The position numbers and the translations under genes are program-made. 25,432 nucleotides of DNA, from positions 1 to 25,432 of the forward strand of contig CAZTDD010000104.1 of the NCBI GenBank assembly GCA_964612675.1, written 5' to 3'. Numbering within the stretch: position 1 is the first letter of the stretch; each line of letters opens with the position of its first letter. This DNA comes from CAZTDD01 sp964612675. GTDB taxonomy: Bacteria > Hinthialibacterota > Hinthialibacteria > Hinthialibacterales > JAKPRU01. A model generated the notes under the pieces. That model saw only the letters and a program-made list of their open reading frames with translations. It did not search any database and was not told the DNA's origin. This document shows, piece by piece, positions 23,666 through 25,432 of the stretch.

Positions 23666-25027
23666 TCAACCCGTCTGCGACGGTTCGATCCGCGTCCCGT
23701 ACAGGTTATCTTCATCCACCTGCGTGATTCGCACCGGCACAAACTGCCCCGATTGCAGCCGCCGTCCACACAGCTGAACGCGTCCATCCACTTCAGGCGC
23801 TTGCCCTTCCCAGCGCCCCCACCAAAAACGATCGTCCTCTGTATCCCGGTGATCCACCAGGACACGTAAAACACTGCCCTGCTGCCGTTGATGGCGTTCG
23901 TACGCACGTTCCGTGGACCATTCCAGCAGCCTGCTCATACGCTCTTCCTGGATCTCAGCAGACACCTGGTTCGGAAACTCTGCCGCGGGGGTCCCTTCTT
24001 CGTTTGAATAGCGAAACACTCCCACCCGGTCGAACCTGACCTGTTCCAGGAAATGCATCAAGTTTTGAAACTGCGTCTCCGTTTCTCCGGGAAAACCGAC
24101 AATAACCGATGTTCGAAACGTCATTCCCGGCCGGGCTTCCCGGAGGCGGTCGACCACACGCAGCAGGTGCTCATTTGTGCTGCCGCGCCGCATGGCTTTC
24201 AGGATTTCCGGATCGCCGTGTTGGACCGGCAGATCGATATACGAACAGAGTTTCCTGCTTTCTTTGAAATGCTGAATCAACCGTCGATCGATCAACGTCG
24301 GGTACGTATACATCAAGCGGATCCATTCCAAGCCGGGGATCTCTTCCATCGCTTCGAGCAAATCGACAAGCCGAAACTCCCCATAGAGATCGTAACCGTA
24401 CGATGTCGTGTCCTGTGCGATCAAAATCAGTTCCCGCGTTCCCCCGGAAACCAAGGCTCTCGCTTCGGAAAGAATCTCTTCGATCGGCCGACTTCGCAGT
24501 TTTCCCCGAATACGAGGAATCGTGCAAAACGAACATTGATGCACACAACCGTCCGCGATCCGCAGGTAGGCCAGGTGCGGTGGAGTGGCCAAAAGACGCG
24601 GCGTGAATCGGCCTTCCTCTGCATGATGCACAGCGGGGGGTCTCCTGAAAAGTCTCTCAATGACTCGGGGGATTCGCTGCTGTTCCTGCAAGTCCAGCAG
24701 GGCGTCTACGCCCGGAAAACGCCGTATCAGTTCTTCACGTTTGTCTTGTACAAGACAACCCGTAACAACGACCTTCTGCTCGGGATGATACCTCTTTAAA
24801 TCCAGCTGCTCATTGATAACCGCGTACGATTCATCCCGCGCCGCGCGGATGAATCCGCACGTGTTCACAATCAACACATCCGCATCTTCAGGATCGTCGA
24901 CAAGAGTCATTCCGGAGATGGCCAGAGACGCCATCATCTCTTCGCTGTCCACAAGATTCTTCGGACAGCCCAGAGAGATCAAATGGAATGTCACCAGATC
25001 CGCTCGGCGTCTCGTCTTGACTTTCAT
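23666..25027 (-). CDS. rimO: Ribosomal protein uS12 methylthiotransferase RimO
   Basis: A 453-residue radical SAM enzyme that methylthiolates the conserved aspartate of ribosomal protein S12. The N-terminal UPF0004 domain has its three cluster cysteines C21 (LGCPKNLVDSE), C57 (NTCGF) and C91 (TGCL). The radical SAM cluster is C161-VHQ-C165-SF-C168. A C-terminal TRAM domain covers about 385-450. LGCPKNLVDSE marks RimO rather than MiaB. The ATG at 25027 has GAGG eight bases upstream; a frame open 84 bases further adds 28 non-family residues. An extended -10 (TGATATACT, 25059-25067) lies just upstream as a possible promoter. Confidence 0.97.
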   Translation of the reverse strand: MKVKTRRRADLVTFHLISLGCPKNLVDSEEMMASLAISGMTLVDDPEDADVLIVNTCGFIRAARDESYAVINEQLDLKRYHPEQKVVVTGCLVQDKREELIRRFPGVDALLDLQEQQRIPRVIERLFRRPPAVHHAEEGRFTPRLLATPPHLAYLRIADGCVHQCSFCTIPRIRGKLRSRPIEEILSEARALVSGGTRELILIAQDTTSYGYDLYGEFRLVDLLEAMEEIPGLEWIRLMYTYPTLIDRRLIQHFKESRKLCSYIDLPVQHGDPEILKAMRRGSTNEHLLRVVDRLREARPGMTFRTSVIVGFPGETETQFQNLMHFLEQVRFDRVGVFRYSNEEGTPAAEFPNQVSAEIQEERMSRLLEWSTERAYERHQRQQGSVLRVLVDHRDTEDDRFWWGRWEGQAPEVDGRVQLCGRRLQSGQFVPVRITQVDEDNLYGTRIEPSQTG

Positions 25028-25113
25028 CGCTCCGGCCTCATTGTGTATGCTGTTTGGCAGTATATCATCAGCCTGGTACGCATCCACGGTTCGTTCCAAT
25101 CGACGAGCCACCA

Positions 25114-25161
25114 GCTAGACGCACCATCGGCTAGACGAATCATCGGATAGACGGCTGATGG
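25114..25161. repeat. Three tandem 16-bp units
   Basis: GCTAGACGCACCATCG (25114-25129), GCTAGACGAATCATCG (25130-25145) and a diverged GATAGACGGCTGATGG (25146-25161) lie head to tail. A second short tandem, CGAGAAGCGAGA twice, follows at 25242-25265. Confidence 0.75.
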
Positions 25162-25310
25162 AACAACGTTTCTCCAACTGCCTCGCATCGTATTGCCATG
25201 TCGCCTGCAACCAGAGCAGATCGGCCTGTGTCAAAAGCAACCGAGAAGCGAGACGAGAAGCGAGATAGGATTCTTTCCCAAAGATCGACGGGGTCGCATC
25301 AAGTCCAACA

Positions 25311-25356
25311 GAGTTCTTCCCCCTCTCCCCCCGGGGAGAGCGCCGGGGTGAGGGGG
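25311..25356. repeat. Dispersed palindromic repeat, family A
   Basis: It starts GAGTTCTTCCCCCTCT and ends in a GGGGTGAGGG block, like the copy at 7781-7828, with a CTCCCC/GGGGAG stem in the middle. The copy at 7965-7995 is the same element in reverse. Confidence 0.75.
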
Positions 25357-25432
25357 TGATCCTTCCCCAGCGTGTAGGGCAATGTCATTAAGTTAAGTTT
25401 CAGAGAAGGAGCGAGGGGAGGGCGAACCTCCT

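Larger units (their letters stand above)
25028..25432. other. Repeat-bearing region upstream of rimO
   Basis: No gene is seen in these 405 bases. They contain the possible rimO promoter, short tandem repeats (25114-25161 and 25242-25265), a family A palindromic repeat (25311-25356) and a purine-rich end. Confidence 0.5.

Overview
The window looks like a chromosomal segment of an uncultured, Gram-negative (diderm) bacterium. An ExbB/ExbD energy-transduction pair, several secreted or periplasmic proteins and a type IV prepilin-like protein support a two-membrane cell. The proteins resemble those of poorly cultivated candidate phyla (Hydrogenedentota, Sumerlaeota or Poribacteria-like lineages), but no gene here fixes the taxonomy. 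Base composition is moderately GC-rich throughout. Most genes are housekeeping; the spaces between them are rich in small dispersed and tandem repeats.

Layout: (1) 195-5748, minus strand: a four-gene operon exbB - exbD - large periplasmic TPR protein - VWA protein. The VWA protein starts with a TonB-like membrane anchor (S-x3-H) but carries a VWA domain with an intact MIDAS instead of a TonB C-terminal domain. This is the most unusual system in the window. (2) 6037-7506: a 59-residue protein (possibly YjfB-like) and, divergently, a MetF-type methylenetetrahydrofolate reductase. (3) 7502-8080: a repeat-packed intergenic region. (4) 8081-10955: recR, a divergent DNA methyltransferase with an extra C-terminal DNA-binding-like domain, a broken VapBC-type toxin-antitoxin pair, and a prepilin-like protein. 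(5) 11259-16108, plus strand: a haem operon hemE-hemN-hemY-hemH, which converts uroporphyrinogen III to protohaem by the protoporphyrin branch. (6) 16109-18716: a secreted metallophosphoesterase flanked by two direct copies of a 46-bp repeat and by 21-bp tandem repeats, then a secreted protein with two beta-sandwich-like halves. (7) 18891-19005: tRNA-Pro(UGG) with promoter and terminator. (8) 19073-25027, minus strand: rimO, pgpA, a class V aminotransferase, serA and mqnA, followed by a HicB antitoxin relic. The aminotransferase and SerA probably perform consecutive steps of serine synthesis; MqnA indicates menaquinone synthesis through futalosine.

Start codons were chosen by ribosome binding site and family N-terminus; several chosen starts lie well inside the longest open frame. 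Promoter calls are matches by eye to the sigma-70 consensus and are only suggestive. No phage, insertion sequence transposase or CRISPR array was seen.
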